A DNA stretch of 64,000 bases from Aphelocoma coerulescens (taxonomy: Eukaryota > Chordata > Aves > Passeriformes > Corvidae), in contig NC_091014.1 in NCBI RefSeq assembly GCF_041296385.1, positions 55,322,078-55,386,077 of the forward strand, in the 5' to 3' direction. Position 1 is the first letter of the stretch; every line of letters starts with the position of its first letter. The notes beneath the pieces are model-generated. The model was given only the letters and a program-made list of their open reading frames with translations, had not been told where the DNA came from and ran no database searches. Below are positions 63,201 to 64,000 of this stretch, one piece after another. The position numbers and the translations under genes are program-made.

Positions 63201-63716
63201 AGTACACAGCAGGTTTAATGCCCTGGTAGCTCCTCTCTCATCCTCACTTGTGGCTTTTCTTGTGTCTTTGATCAAGGCAGTATTTCATCTTAGCCACACT
63301 CCATTACATTTTCTAAATGTTAATCCTTGCAGGTCTAGCAGTCCTCATAGCAGGTGGTGAATTGGCTTGTTTATTGCTAAACCTTTGGGAGAAAGTAGAA
63401 TAATCATTAAAAATATTTATGATGAAATACAGTTTTAGCAGGATGGGAGATAGCAGCTACACTTACAGTAGTGAACTAAACAGTGCCCAGAAACGCTCTT
63501 GGATGTTGGATATTATTGGCTGTCCTGCTGGAGACATTCTCAGGCACACTGCTGGCCTGTGCCAGCTCATGTTTGCCCATGGGATTTCTGGGCATGGTTT
63601 GGGAACAGGATCATTTCACAGACCCCTCCCCAGCGGCAGTTTGCATACAGCTGCCTTTCTCTGAGTGTCGGACAGAGCATTAAGCAGCTGCAGGCTGCTC
63701 CATGAACTTGGCATAG
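60286..63716. other. Intergenic region, no gene seen
   Basis: Unique-looking sequence with no exon chain, RNA gene or clear repeat apart from a short A-rich run at 62.6 kb. Open frames are short and uninformative. Confidence 0.55.
62594..62608. repeat. A-rich run
   Basis: About 15 A followed by an AC-rich stretch; simple sequence. Confidence 0.85.
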
Positions 63717-64000
63717 AGAGTGTATCCAAAGAAGGGCAGTGAAACTGGTGAAGGGTCTTGAGCACAAGTCTTATGAGGAGCAGCTGAGGGAGATGGGTTG
63801 GTTTAGTCTGGAGAAGAGGCTCAAGGGAGAACCTTATCACTCTCTGCAATTACCTGAAAGGAGGTTGTAGCCAGTCAGTCTTTTCTCCCAGTTGACAAGT
63901 GACAGGACAAGAGGAAATGGCCTGAAGTTGTGCCAGGGAAAGTTTAGATTAGATATTAGGAAATTCTCCAGGGGAGAAATGCATCAGACAGTAATGGACA
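63717..64000 (+). mobile_element. CR1 LINE fragment, cut by the window end
   Basis: Clear CR1 phrases in order: CCAAAGAAGGGCAGTGAAAC, GGTGAAGGGTCTTGAGCACA, TCTGGAGAAGAGGCTCAAGG, ACCTGAAAGGAGGTTGTAGC and GACAGGACAAGAGGAAATGG. Plus orientation; the 3' end lies outside the window. Confidence 0.95.

Noticed and set aside
13241..64000. Search for the homeobox gene ISX, expected upstream of HMGXB4
   Set aside because: No frame shows the WFQN-type homeodomain signature; ISX, if conserved in position, lies outside the window.
1..64000. CRISPR arrays, bacterial operons or tRNA/rRNA genes
   Set aside because: No regularly spaced direct repeats with spacers, no operon structure and no cloverleaf-like RNA gene was noticed; the DNA is vertebrate.

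Overview
The window looks like bird genomic DNA. It is AT-rich, intron-rich and gene-poor. Its only abundant interspersed repeats are CR1 (chicken repeat 1) LINE fragments of several ages, plus one clear avian-type retroviral LTR. No mammalian repeats were recognised. I cannot place it to species.

Left part (1-13.2 kb): one confidently identified gene, HMGXB4 (HMG-box containing 4, formerly HMG2L1), on the minus strand. Ten coding exons (10547 down to 784) join in phase to give a 649-residue protein. The start codon sits in a strong Kozak context, the HMG box is split over three exons, and the conserved C-terminus ends at 784-786. Upstream (12.3-13.2 kb) is a CpG island with a YY1 element in sense orientation. 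This should be the promoter, with a non-coding first exon.

Middle and right part (13.2-56 kb): no known gene was recognised, but four exon-like blocks on the minus strand (53663-53139, 39384-39245, 27070-26949, 18943-18613) have good splice sites and mutually compatible phases. Joined from a Kozak-like ATG at 53604 they encode 352 residues ending at a stop. I do not recognise the protein. Its introns hold CR1 copies, microsatellites and one LTR-like stretch. Three further exon-like blocks (54.2-55.8 kb) lie just upstream and may be alternative 5' exons or chance. This is the best candidate for something undescribed in the window. From remembered vertebrate synteny the homeobox gene ISX would be expected upstream of HMGXB4, but I saw no homeodomain here.

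Far right (56-64 kb): non-coding sequence with a well-preserved solo-type LTR (59.9-60.3 kb) carrying three CCAAT boxes, a TATA box and a poly(A) signal, and a CR1 copy running off the end.
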